A DNA stretch of 52,009 nucleotides. Origin: Pseudomonadota bacterium (GTDB lineage Bacteria > Desulfobacterota > Syntrophorhabdia > Syntrophorhabdales > Syntrophorhabdaceae). Location: assembly GCA_026388275.1 (NCBI GenBank), contig JAPLKB010000022.1, forward strand, positions 1 to 52,009, given 5' to 3'. The position numbers were made by a program, and so were the translations under genes. The notes beneath the pieces are model-generated. The model was not told the DNA's origin. It ran no database searches and was given only the letters and a program-made list of their open reading frames with translations. Below are positions 18,053 to 25,749 of this stretch, one piece after another. Positions within the stretch are counted from its first letter, which is position 1. Every line of letters starts with the position of its first letter.

Positions 18053-18885
18053 GGATTAAACCAAGACTGGTAGATAAAATAGTGCGAATATGCTTCAATT
18101 TTCAGGCATTTTTTACCGTGGGAATACTTGTAGTAATTGTGGCTGTCATTTGTTTTAAAGGTGCTCCGCATATAAGCCTCGGATTTATCTTTTCTTCTCC
18201 TGAGGATATGGGCAGGCATGGAGGCATATTCTCGACGATTATCGGGACCGTGCTTCTTGTGTTGCTGTCAATATTTCTTGCTACCCCTCTTGGAGTCGGG
18301 ACAGCAATCTTTCTAACAGAATACACAAAGGAATCAGTGTTTACCAAGATCATACGTTTCGGTGTAGAATCGCTTGCAGGGATCCCTTCTATTCTCTATG
18401 GACTTTTTGGTTTTATATTTTTTGTTATAAAGCTGAAAATGGGCTGGTCAGTCCTGTCAGGTGTGTTAACCATAACGATAATGATCCTCCCAACAATAAT
18501 AAGAACAAGCGAAGAGGCAATAAAGGCTGTTCCAAGGAATTTAAGGATTGTAAGCTACTCGCTAAGCGCAACAAGATGGGAAACCGTCAAAAAAGTAGTA
18601 ATACCTTCAGCAGTCCCGGGGATATTGACAGGAATTATGTTAAGCGTAGGAAGAGCAGTCGGCGAAACAGCGGCAACATTGTTTACCACGGGAAGTTCTT
18701 TAAAACTCCCCACATCATTAATGGATTCAAGCAGAACAATGGCCGTCCATTTTTATATCCTTGCACGTGAAGGCATTTCCATGGAAAAAGCCTATGCTAC
18801 CGCTCTTGTGCTTGTTTTGAGTATTCTTCTGATTAATATTATTGCCTATTATCTTATGAACAAGATGGTTTCAAAATATTCGTGA
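18049..18885 (+). CDS. pstA: PstA, phosphate ABC transporter permease
   Basis: Second permease, 278 aa, six predicted spans, with ESLAGIPSILYGLFGFIFF and the coupling loop YSLSATRWETVKKVVIPSAVPG. GRAVGETAATLFTTGS matches the family. The start is GTG within the overlapping GTGA of the pstC stop. pstB1 starts 7 bp after its stop. Like PstC, it presents one EAA loop, so the heteromeric permease could orient two non-identical PstB subunits. Confidence 0.95.
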   Translation: MRIKPRLVDKIVRICFNFQAFFTVGILVVIVAVICFKGAPHISLGFIFSSPEDMGRHGGIFSTIIGTVLLVLLSIFLATPLGVGTAIFLTEYTKESVFTKIIRFGVESLAGIPSILYGLFGFIFFVIKLKMGWSVLSGVLTITIMILPTIIRTSEEAIKAVPRNLRIVSYSLSATRWETVKKVVIPSAVPGILTGIMLSVGRAVGETAATLFTTGSSLKLPTSLMDSSRTMAVHFYILAREGISMEKAYATALVLVLSILLINIIAYYLMNKMVSKYS

Positions 18886-18892
18886 GTGATAT

Positions 18893-19648
18893 ATGGATAT
18901 TAAAATAAAGGTAGAAAAATTAAGTGTATCTTTCGGGAAAAATAAGGTTTTGAAAGATATTGATGTTGATGTGCACAGGCATATGGTTACAGGGTTTATG
19001 GGGCCTGCCGGAAGCGGTAAATCTACATTAATATCAATTCTGAACAGGATGATAGAGTTTGAAGACAATGTCAGTATCGAGGGCAAAGTCATTATTAATG
19101 GTATTGACATTATCAATGGTAATATAAATTCTGTGGAATTGAGAAGGCAGATCGGGACTGTATTTGCTGTTCCCATACCATTGCCCCGTTCAGTTTATGA
19201 AAATATTGCCTATGGTCCGAGACTGAAGGGTATAAAAGACAAGGAAGAGATTTACGCAATTGTAAAAGAAAGCCTTAAAAAGGCATTTTTATGGGATGAA
19301 ATGAAAGACAGGCTTCAGATATCGGCATTAAAGTTGTCCGGCGGACAGCAGCAAAGGCTTTGTCTTGCGCGGACCCTTGCGTTGATGCCTGAGATAATAT
19401 TACTTGATGAGCCGTGCTCAGGACTGGACCCTATATCTACCGCAAAAATAGAAGATGCTTTGAGCGAACTCAAGAAAGAATATACCATTATACTTGTTTC
19501 TAACAATACCAAACAAATTGCACGCATTACAGACTATTCGGCCTTTTTCTATCTTGGAGATCTTGTTGAGTACGGGCCGACTGAAAGGGTGTTTACCTAC
19601 CCGTCAGAAAAAAAGACTGAAGACTACATCTCAGGGAAGTTCGGATGA
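18893..19648 (+). CDS. pstB: PstB1, phosphate ABC transporter ATPase with altered Q-loop and H-loop
   Basis: ATPase subunit, 251 aa. Walker A GPAGSGKST (37-45), signature LSGGQ (148-152) and Walker B IILLDEP with catalytic E173 are intact. The Q-loop glutamine (FQxP in the family) is Ala92 (VFAVPIPLP), and the H-loop histidine (VTHN) is Asn204 (VSNN). Both residues matter for coupling and hydrolysis, so a PstB1 homodimer should be poorly active. The neighbouring pstB2 keeps exactly these residues and lacks the signature, so the pair should work as a heterodimer. It overlaps pstB2 by 4 bp. Confidence 0.93.
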   Translation: MDIKIKVEKLSVSFGKNKVLKDIDVDVHRHMVTGFMGPAGSGKSTLISILNRMIEFEDNVSIEGKVIINGIDIINGNINSVELRRQIGTVFAVPIPLPRSVYENIAYGPRLKGIKDKEEIYAIVKESLKKAFLWDEMKDRLQISALKLSGGQQQRLCLARTLALMPEIILLDEPCSGLDPISTAKIEDALSELKKEYTIILVSNNTKQIARITDYSAFFYLGDLVEYGPTERVFTYPSEKKTEDYISGKFG

Positions 19649-20400
19649 TGAATAACATTGCCCTTTCAACAGAAAAACTTAATATGTATTACGGTGATTT
19701 CTATGCGTTGAAGAATGTGGACTTTAACGTTTATAAAAAATCAATTACAGCTCTCATAGGGCCTTCGGGCTGCGGCAAATCAACGTTGCTGCGTTGTTTC
19801 AACAGGATGAATGACCTTATTGATGATGTAAAAATCACAGGCGATATTTTTGTAAATCAGCAGCATATAGAGGAGATAGACATAATTGAACTGCGGAAAA
19901 AGGTGGGAATGGTCTTTCAAAGACCCAATCCGTTTCCTTTTACAGTCTATGAGAATATGGTATACGGCTTAAAGATACATGGCCTGACCAACAGAAGAAA
20001 AGATCACGAAATTGTGGAGCGATGCCTAATGGCTGTCGGGTTATGGGATGATTTGAAAGATAAATTGCATATGCCTGCGCTCAGCCTTTCTGAAGAGATG
20101 AAACAGAGGCTTTGTGTGGCAAGACTTCTTACTGTTGAACCTAAAATTATTCTCCTTGATGAACCCTGCTCGGCTCTTGACCCTATCGCAACTTTGAGAA
20201 TAGAAGAGCTTATGTTGGAACTTAAAAAAGGCTATACGATCCTTATTGTTACCCACAATATGCAGCAGGCGGCAAGAGTTTCCGATTACACTGGTTTTAT
20301 GCTTCTCGGTGATCTCGTGGAATTTGGAAAGACATCTCAGATATTTACATCTCCTAATGATGGAAGGACTGAAGGATATATAACCGGCAGATTCGGTTAA
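19645..20400 (+). CDS. pstB: PstB2, phosphate ABC transporter ATPase with a lost LSGGQ signature
   Basis: Second tandem PstB, also 251 aa and alignable with PstB1 without gaps at the key motifs. Walker A GPSGCGKST (39-47), Q-loop Gln92 (FQRPNPFP), Walker B IILLDEP and H-loop His204 (VTHNMQQAAR) are canonical. The signature reads LSEEM (148-152) instead of LSGGQ, replacing two glycines by glutamates, which should prevent it from completing an ATP site. In a dimer, its Walker site would be completed by the good signature of PstB1. Last gene of the pst operon; the next gene is 76 bp away and unrelated. Confidence 0.93.
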   Translation: MMNNIALSTEKLNMYYGDFYALKNVDFNVYKKSITALIGPSGCGKSTLLRCFNRMNDLIDDVKITGDIFVNQQHIEEIDIIELRKKVGMVFQRPNPFPFTVYENMVYGLKIHGLTNRRKDHEIVERCLMAVGLWDDLKDKLHMPALSLSEEMKQRLCVARLLTVEPKIILLDEPCSALDPIATLRIEELMLELKKGYTILIVTHNMQQAARVSDYTGFMLLGDLVEFGKTSQIFTSPNDGRTEGYITGRFG

Positions 20401-20476
20401 CTCTTGATTTTTAAGAAAAAGCCATGTAAAATTCACTAAATTTTATTCTATTTTTATTCTCATAAAAGGAGTCTAA

Positions 20477-22570
20477 ATGAAAAAGTATGAGCCTGATTCT
20501 ATTAGAAATGTTGGAATTTTTTCGCATGGGGGGGAAGGTAAAACATCAATTGTTGAGGCCATGCTTTTTCTTTCGGGAGAAAACACCAGACTTGGAAAGG
20601 TTGATGATGGTACATCCTTAATGGACTATGAGCCCGAAGAGGTTGAAAGAAAAATAACCATATCGTCTTCTCTTGCCTGTTTTGAATGGGATAAGCACAA
20701 AATAAATTTTATCGATACTCCAGGTGATGACAATTTTGTAGCTGATGCCAAATCATGCATGCGGGTTGTTGACGGAGCTGTGATTGTAGTAAGCGCTGTG
20801 TCAGGAGTTCAGGTACAGACAGAAAAGGTATGGCAGTATGCCAACGAATTTTCCATCCCGGTTTGTTTATTTGTAAATAAAATGGATCGTGAGAGGGCTG
20901 ATTTTGAACGCACCATTGAGGATATTCGGAAAAATTTTTCAGATAAATCAATTCTTGCCATCCAACTACCCATTGGCAAAGAGGAAAATTTCAAAGGTAT
21001 TATAGACCTCCTTACCATGAAGGCATTTGTTTATAAAGGGGATACCTCCGGAGAATATGATGTTGCAGCAATCCCACCGGAATTGGTTGATGAAGCGAAT
21101 AAGTACAGAGAAAAGCTTATCGAGACTTCAGTTGAGATAGATGATGAGGTCATGGAACGATATCTCAACGGTGATGATATAAACAATGAAGAGATTGAAA
21201 AATGCTTGAGAGAAGGTATATTAAGTAGAAAGATTGTCCCTGTGATGTGTGGTTCTGCAGTGAAAAATATAGGTGCCAATATATTGCTTGACACTATAGT
21301 GAAATATTTTCCTTCCCCTGCATATAAAAAAGAAGCGGAAGGGATAGACCCTAAGACAGGAAATGTAATAAAAAGGGAATTTTCTTCAGATAAAAATTTC
21401 AGCGCTTTTGTATTTAAGACCATTACCGATCCCTTTGCAGGAAAATTAACTCTCTTCAGGGTATATTCCGGGGAGATCCACCCTGATATGACTGTTATCA
21501 ATGCTACAAATGAGGAGAAGGAGCGAATCGGACAGATATTCTATCTCGTTGGCAAGAAACAGAAACCTGCCGGCTCAGCATCTGCAGGTGATATCGGAAT
21601 TGTAGCGAAACTGAAAACAGTTGCCACCGGGGACACTCTCTGTGACGAAAAAGCGCCGATCAAGTATGAAGGGGTTGTAAGCACCCCGCCGCTCATATCT
21701 TTCTCTTTGCAGCCAAAATCCAAAGGAGATGAAGACAAGCTTAATACTTCACTTGCCAGGCTAATGGAAGAAGACCAGACAGTCAAATACACGAGGGACG
21801 AGCAGACAAAGGAATTCATTTTGTCCGGCATGGGACAGGTCCACATAGAAGTAATTGTTGAAAGGATGAAGAGAAAATTTGGTGTTGATGTTGAGCTGAA
21901 AGAGCCGAAAGTACCATATAAGGAAACCATAAAAGGAACTACAAAAGTACAGGGTAAATACAAAAAACAGTCAGGCGGTAAGGGACAATATGGTGATACG
22001 TGGCTTGAACTCGCACCTCTCCCGCGGAATGCAGGGTTTGAATTTGTAGATAAGATAGTAGGAGGGGCAATCCCAAGACAATATATACCTGCCGTTGAAA
22101 AGGGTATAGTTGAGGCTATGAACCAGGGTATACTTGCCGGGTATCCTGTAATTGATTTTAAAGTTATACTCTATGACGGATCGTACCATGATGTGGACTC
22201 CTCTGAAATGGCTTTTAAAATTGCCGGATCCATGGGATTCAAGAAAGGTCTGGAGATGTGTCAGCCGACACTCCTTGAACCGATCTCAAAGATAGAGGTT
22301 ACAGTACCTGACGAATACATGGGTGATGTTATGGGTGATTTGAATTCAAGAAGAGGTAAGATCATCGGTGTTGAATCAAAGGGTAAAAACCAGGTAGTAA
22401 AAGCAACTGTGCCCATGGCAGAGATTCTAAAATATGCTCCGGACCTCAAGTCAATGACCGGCGGCAGAGGTGTATTTACCATAGAATTTTCTCATTATGA
22501 AGAGCTTCCTGCACACTTGGCTCCAAAGGTTATCGAACAGGCCAAAAAGGACAAAGAACAGGAAAAATAG
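20477..22570 (+). CDS. fusA: Elongation factor G paralogue (EF-G-like translational GTPase)
   Basis: Translational GTPase of 697 aa with the full EF-G domain order: G domain, beta-barrel, and domains III-V (GQVHIEVIVERMKRKF; GGKGQYGDTWLELAPLP; MGDVMGDLNSRRGKI). G1 is SHGGEGKTS instead of AHIDAGKTT. G3 is DTPGDDNF instead of DTPGHVDF, so the catalytic histidine of switch II is Asp. G4 NKMD is normal. This matches the divergent EF-G-like subfamily rather than the main factor, which normally sits with rpsL/rpsG/tuf. The role may be in recycling, stress or an unknown step. The start follows AAAGGAG. A 16-bp hairpin separates it from dtd. Confidence 0.92.
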   Translation: MKKYEPDSIRNVGIFSHGGEGKTSIVEAMLFLSGENTRLGKVDDGTSLMDYEPEEVERKITISSSLACFEWDKHKINFIDTPGDDNFVADAKSCMRVVDGAVIVVSAVSGVQVQTEKVWQYANEFSIPVCLFVNKMDRERADFERTIEDIRKNFSDKSILAIQLPIGKEENFKGIIDLLTMKAFVYKGDTSGEYDVAAIPPELVDEANKYREKLIETSVEIDDEVMERYLNGDDINNEEIEKCLREGILSRKIVPVMCGSAVKNIGANILLDTIVKYFPSPAYKKEAEGIDPKTGNVIKREFSSDKNFSAFVFKTITDPFAGKLTLFRVYSGEIHPDMTVINATNEEKERIGQIFYLVGKKQKPAGSASAGDIGIVAKLKTVATGDTLCDEKAPIKYEGVVSTPPLISFSLQPKSKGDEDKLNTSLARLMEEDQTVKYTRDEQTKEFILSGMGQVHIEVIVERMKRKFGVDVELKEPKVPYKETIKGTTKVQGKYKKQSGGKGQYGDTWLELAPLPRNAGFEFVDKIVGGAIPRQYIPAVEKGIVEAMNQGILAGYPVIDFKVILYDGSYHDVDSSEMAFKIAGSMGFKKGLEMCQPTLLEPISKIEVTVPDEYMGDVMGDLNSRRGKIIGVESKGKNQVVKATVPMAEILKYAPDLKSMTGGRGVFTIEFSHYEELPAHLAPKVIEQAKKDKEQEK

Positions 22571-22582
22571 TACAATTTTTAA

Positions 22583-22624
22583 TTTTGGATTGTTGATTTT
22601 TGCTTTAGAATCAGCAATCCAAAA
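22583..22624 (+). terminator. Inverted repeat between the EF-G paralogue and dtd
   Basis: Arms TTTTGGATTGTTGATT (22583-22598) and AATCAGCAATCCAAAA (22609-22624) form a 16-bp stem with one G-U pair and a 10-nt loop. A-runs on the 3' side and T-runs on the 5' side make it terminator-like in both directions, though not a perfect intrinsic terminator. dtd starts 19 bp further on. Confidence 0.5.
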
Positions 22625-22642
22625 AAACTAAAAATAAATTTT

Positions 22643-23098
22643 ATGAGAGCCGTTGTACAACGTGTAAAAAAGGCATCCGTAGAGGTTGAGGGCAGGATTG
22701 TCGGTCAGATAGGAAGGGGGGCTCTTGTGCTCCTTGGTATTGGCAAAGGCGATAGTGCCCTTGACATACAATGGATGCTTGATAAAATTGTAAACCTGCG
22801 GATATTTGAAAATGAGGATGGGAAGCTTAATGAATCCCTCATCGATATCAACGGCGAACTTCTTGTAGTTTCACAGTTTACACTTTACGGGGATTGTTCT
22901 AAAGGGAGAAGGCCTTCATTTACCGATGCTATGGAAGCAAAAGAGGCGAAAAGTCTTTTTGAATTGTTCGTTGCGAAGGCAAGAGAGCAGGTAAGAAAAG
23001 TTGAGAGTGGTATTTTTCAGGCTTCCATGGATGTGTCATTGATAAACGAAGGTCCTGTAACATTAATAATAGACAATAAAAACAACAGCAAGCGCTAA
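22643..23098 (+). CDS. dtd: D-aminoacyl-tRNA deacylase
   Basis: Hydrolyses D-aminoacyl-tRNAs (and Gly-tRNA-Ala), a cytosolic proofreading step. It has 151 aa, close to the usual 145-150. Typical segments are MRAVVQRVKKASVEVEGRIVGQIG, the active-site motif SQFTLYGDCSKGRRPSF and the cross-subunit Gly-Pro motif in NEGPVTLIID. No clear Shine-Dalgarno precedes the ATG, so translation may depend on the upstream gene. Its stop is 5 bp from the end of a converging gene. Confidence 0.95.
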   Translation: MRAVVQRVKKASVEVEGRIVGQIGRGALVLLGIGKGDSALDIQWMLDKIVNLRIFENEDGKLNESLIDINGELLVVSQFTLYGDCSKGRRPSFTDAMEAKEAKSLFELFVAKAREQVRKVESGIFQASMDVSLINEGPVTLIIDNKNNSKR

Positions 23099-23102
23099 TC
23101 AA

Positions 23103-23993
23103 TCAGAGCCATTCTACGTTTTTCAGTCCCCTTTTTATGCCTCTTTGATATTTATATTTCGGATAACCTACTATTATTGAGGCGACTACATTACAATTAT
23201 CCGGTATCGAAAATAACTTTCTTAACTCAGCTTTTCTTTCGATTGCCGGTGGAATGATATCCATTACAGATCCGCCCAAACCCAGAGAATGGGCAGCCAG
23301 GAAACCATATGTGGCAGCGATATAGATATCAGCCATGATATCCTCATCATTACTGTCAGCAAGAAATAATATCATTGCCGGGGCATGTCGTGTAATTGCG
23401 TCTTCAGTTCCCGACTTCATCTCAGGCAATTTTGCTTTCAATAAAGGTAATAAATGGTTTTTCATTGTTTTAAATTTTTGTTTTCCAACCTCTTTTTTAA
23501 TGAAGAACCTCATTACAGGATTGCCCATTGCTTTCACAAAATAGTCGTAAAACTCCACCATATGCGGCAATGCCTTCATAATTAGATTTGAATCCTGTAC
23601 GACTATGATCCTGGTTTTTAATGGCGGGAAACTTGGAGGAGCAAAGGATATTGCTTGAATTATTTTTTCCAGTAAATCTTTAGGCACTGGTTTATCTTGA
23701 AAATTACGGATTGCCCTGCGTGTATAGAGCATGTTAAAAAACGTATTTTCGTATGAATCTTCTTCAGGTAAATCAAAAAAGTCTTTTTTATATGATAGTC
23801 CCTTTATGTTTATCGATTTTACAGGGCAAATTGACATGCATTGTCCGCATTGAAAACAAAGATGGCCCCTATCTGGCCGTAATGTCATTATTCCACGGTT
23901 ATTATCCTTTAATATTATCTTATTGGGGCAAACCTCGGCGCATAAACCACATTTTTTGCAGATGTCTGTGTTAAAGGTGATGTTGTCTTCCAT
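23103..23993 (-). CDS. Ferredoxin-nitroreductase fusion protein
   Basis: Protein of 296 aa. Residues 1-70 form a two-[4Fe-4S] ferredoxin (CKKCGLCAEVCPNK; CFQCGQCMSICPVK). Residues about 85-285 form an FMN-dependent nitroreductase-fold domain (YTRRAIRNFQDKPVPKDLLEKII; APPSFPPLKTRIIVV; GLGGSVMDIIPP). This family is common in anaerobes and lets the flavin draw electrons directly from Fe-S clusters; natural substrates are mostly unknown. Soluble, no signal peptide. It converges on dtd. Confidence 0.9.
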   Translation of the reverse strand: MEDNITFNTDICKKCGLCAEVCPNKIILKDNNRGIMTLRPDRGHLCFQCGQCMSICPVKSINIKGLSYKKDFFDLPEEDSYENTFFNMLYTRRAIRNFQDKPVPKDLLEKIIQAISFAPPSFPPLKTRIIVVQDSNLIMKALPHMVEFYDYFVKAMGNPVMRFFIKKEVGKQKFKTMKNHLLPLLKAKLPEMKSGTEDAITRHAPAMILFLADSNDEDIMADIYIAATYGFLAAHSLGLGGSVMDIIPPAIERKAELRKLFSIPDNCNVVASIIVGYPKYKYQRGIKRGLKNVEWL

Positions 23994-24026
23994 AGTTTAC
24001 CAGCAATCAGATTGCAATCTTGTTGC

Positions 24027-24473
24027 TTATTTTGTGCCCGGCAAGGGTTGACGCAGATCAAAGATTGGGACTTCTTTGCCCGCTCCAGGACCTAATAATC
24101 CCAATATGCTTTGCTTTTGCTCGGGTAATGCAGGTATTTTTTGCGTATCTGCAGATTTTTGTTTTTCCTGAACATTTTTTGTTAATTGCTCAGCCGGTAA
24201 AGAAGCCGGCAAATTTTCTACCTGACCTGAAGAAAATTCATTCGGAAATTCCCATAAAGTTACTGTATTTTTTGAGGGATATTTTACAAGCATATAATTT
24301 TTAGGTAACTGATATTTCTTCAGATCAGACCCGTTTAGGACGTATATTTTTGGTGATATGCTTACGAGAGGCGAAAGTGTATATACTGTTTGATTATTGC
24401 CTGTGCTCTGAGTGAATCCGGTATAAGGAAGTATGATAAGTAAAAGAGAAATAAAGGATATTTTTTTCATCAC
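24027..24473 (-). CDS. Hypothetical exported protein
   Basis: 148 aa with a clear Sec signal peptide (MMKKISFISLLLIILPYTGFTQS, cleavage probably after residue 20-22). The mature part is small and polar with a Gln/Lys/Pro-rich linker (residues about 95-125) and a Gly-rich end (GLLGPGAGKEVP). It is not recognised. It could be translated from Met1 or Met2. It precedes the ferredoxin-nitroreductase gene on the same strand by 33 bp, but a functional link is not evident. Confidence 0.65.
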   Translation of the reverse strand: MMKKISFISLLLIILPYTGFTQSTGNNQTVYTLSPLVSISPKIYVLNGSDLKKYQLPKNYMLVKYPSKNTVTLWEFPNEFSSGQVENLPASLPAEQLTKNVQEKQKSADTQKIPALPEQKQSILGLLGPGAGKEVPIFDLRQPLPGTK

Positions 24474-24587
24474 TAATCCTGAAAAATGAAAATATACTTT
24501 CGATTGGATAATGTCAAGGAAGAAATTACTGGAGTTTTCTTACTATTTCAATGGATGTAAATATAAAGATGTTTTGCTTCCTGCCAG

Positions 24588-24617
24588 CGCACCAACCCGT
24601 AGGGTGGGTTGTCTGCG
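24588..24617. repeat. Short CCAACCCGTAGGGTGGG motif
   Basis: CCAACCC-GTA-GGGTGGG-type palindrome in the gap before the CTERM gene terminator. Similar GTAGGGTGGG strings are common as dispersed intergenic repeats in other bacteria. A single copy in this window does not allow assignment. Confidence 0.3.
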
Positions 24618-24653
24618 GAGTTGATACGATAATCATTGTATCACAAAATAAAA

Positions 24654-24682
24654 AAAGGCAGAGCATTATAAGCTCTGCCTTT
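24654..24682 (-). terminator. Rho-independent terminator of the VPxxG-CTERM gene
   Basis: Perfect 11-bp stem AAAGGCAGAGC / GCTCTGCCTTT with a 7-nt loop. Read on the minus strand it is followed by a run of T (TTTTTTTATTTTG), a textbook intrinsic terminator about 23 bp after the stop at 24705. Confidence 0.85.
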
Positions 24683-24704
24683 AATTGATCCATGGATTAT
24701 TTTA

Positions 24705-25385
24705 TTATCCCAAGTATTTTTTTCTGAATCCTACGAGACTAAGAAGTCCGGGACCAAGCAGCCACGCAGCGCCGGAGATGGGAACGGGTGTGTTAACAGG
24801 TGTGTAGAGTGTGTCTTTAATCTCACACGAATTTATACCTTGTATCTTATTTCCTATAGTTGCATTAGCACCACCAGTGTTTTGAAAGTTGAAGTCTTCT
24901 GCAACGAGGCCGGTTTTAGTTATGTTGTATTTTGTAATGTCGGTGCCATCAAAACGGTTCACCCCATTACCAGTCTGAAATGTAAGCAGGATATCGAAAC
25001 CTTTCGTCAAATTTCCGCCACCGTTCAATTTTTGCTTATCTTGACTTGTTTTAAGAATGCTGGTAGCCATTGGACCGGAAAGATACGTAAAGGTCAGATC
25101 GCTCGGTTCAATTTTCGGGTTGACGTTGCTGACGTTGAGGGCTACTTCAGAGATGAACTCTAAAGCATTACTGAGATTAGAGGTTAATGCCAATTGTACC
25201 TTGCCGATTGATACTGTTGTGAAATCAACCGTGAGCCATGGATGGCTAAGATCAAGAGCACTTTTTGGCGTATAAGATCCAGGAATCACTGTGCTCAAGT
25301 AATAAGTGTAAGAAGCTTTCGCATGATTAACAGCAAAAGCGACAATAAATAGAATTGCCAATGTCAGTATAATGCATTTTTTCAT
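24705..25385 (-). CDS. VPxxG-CTERM (PEP-CTERM variant) exported surface protein
   Basis: 226 aa. Sec signal peptide at residues 1-24 (MKKCIILTLAILFIVAFAVNHAKA). The middle is beta-rich and Asn/Thr/Ser-rich, without a known enzyme domain. The C-terminus is a sorting tripartite: VPISGAAWLLGPGLLSLVGF then RKK, the VPxxGAAW variant of the PEP-CTERM signal processed by exosortase. No exosortase gene is in the window. The ATG at 25385 is chosen for AAAGGAG upstream. Single-gene unit with its own terminator. Likely part of an extracellular matrix or biofilm. Confidence 0.85.
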   Translation of the reverse strand: MKKCIILTLAILFIVAFAVNHAKASYTYYLSTVIPGSYTPKSALDLSHPWLTVDFTTVSIGKVQLALTSNLSNALEFISEVALNVSNVNPKIEPSDLTFTYLSGPMATSILKTSQDKQKLNGGGNLTKGFDILLTFQTGNGVNRFDGTDITKYNITKTGLVAEDFNFQNTGGANATIGNKIQGINSCEIKDTLYTPVNTPVPISGAAWLLGPGLLSLVGFRKKYLG

Positions 25386-25749
25386 CTGAGATTCTCCTTT
25401 TAAACCTGATAAAAACATACTCAAATCATATTCCTTTGACTTTCCACTCCTACCTTCATAGGAAACATAGTCATATCAGAATGTTTTAACAATGTATAAC
25501 AAATAAATTATATTGTCTGTAGGATATCTTTGACAATGCATGTAGGATAAGTGCGACAAATTTAAAAGCAGAAAAGAACATTTTCATTTCTTTCACTTAT
25601 CAGGATCATAATAATTTTGCATAAAAATACAAATTATAAAATTCAACACGTAATCCTTGCTTCCGGGAACCATGAAGCATAAAAAATGAAAAAGCTTACC
25701 CAACCCTTACAAAACTCCCCGTGTAAAAAATATTAAAGGTAAATTGCTG
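25386..25749. other. Intergenic region between the CTERM gene and the Pif1-like helicase
   Basis: AT-rich. It must contain the promoter of the minus-strand CTERM gene, but no boxes stand out. TTTGACAATGC occurs near 25529 and GGATAAGTGCGACAAA near 25548. No gene, repeat or strong hairpin seen. Confidence 0.4.
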
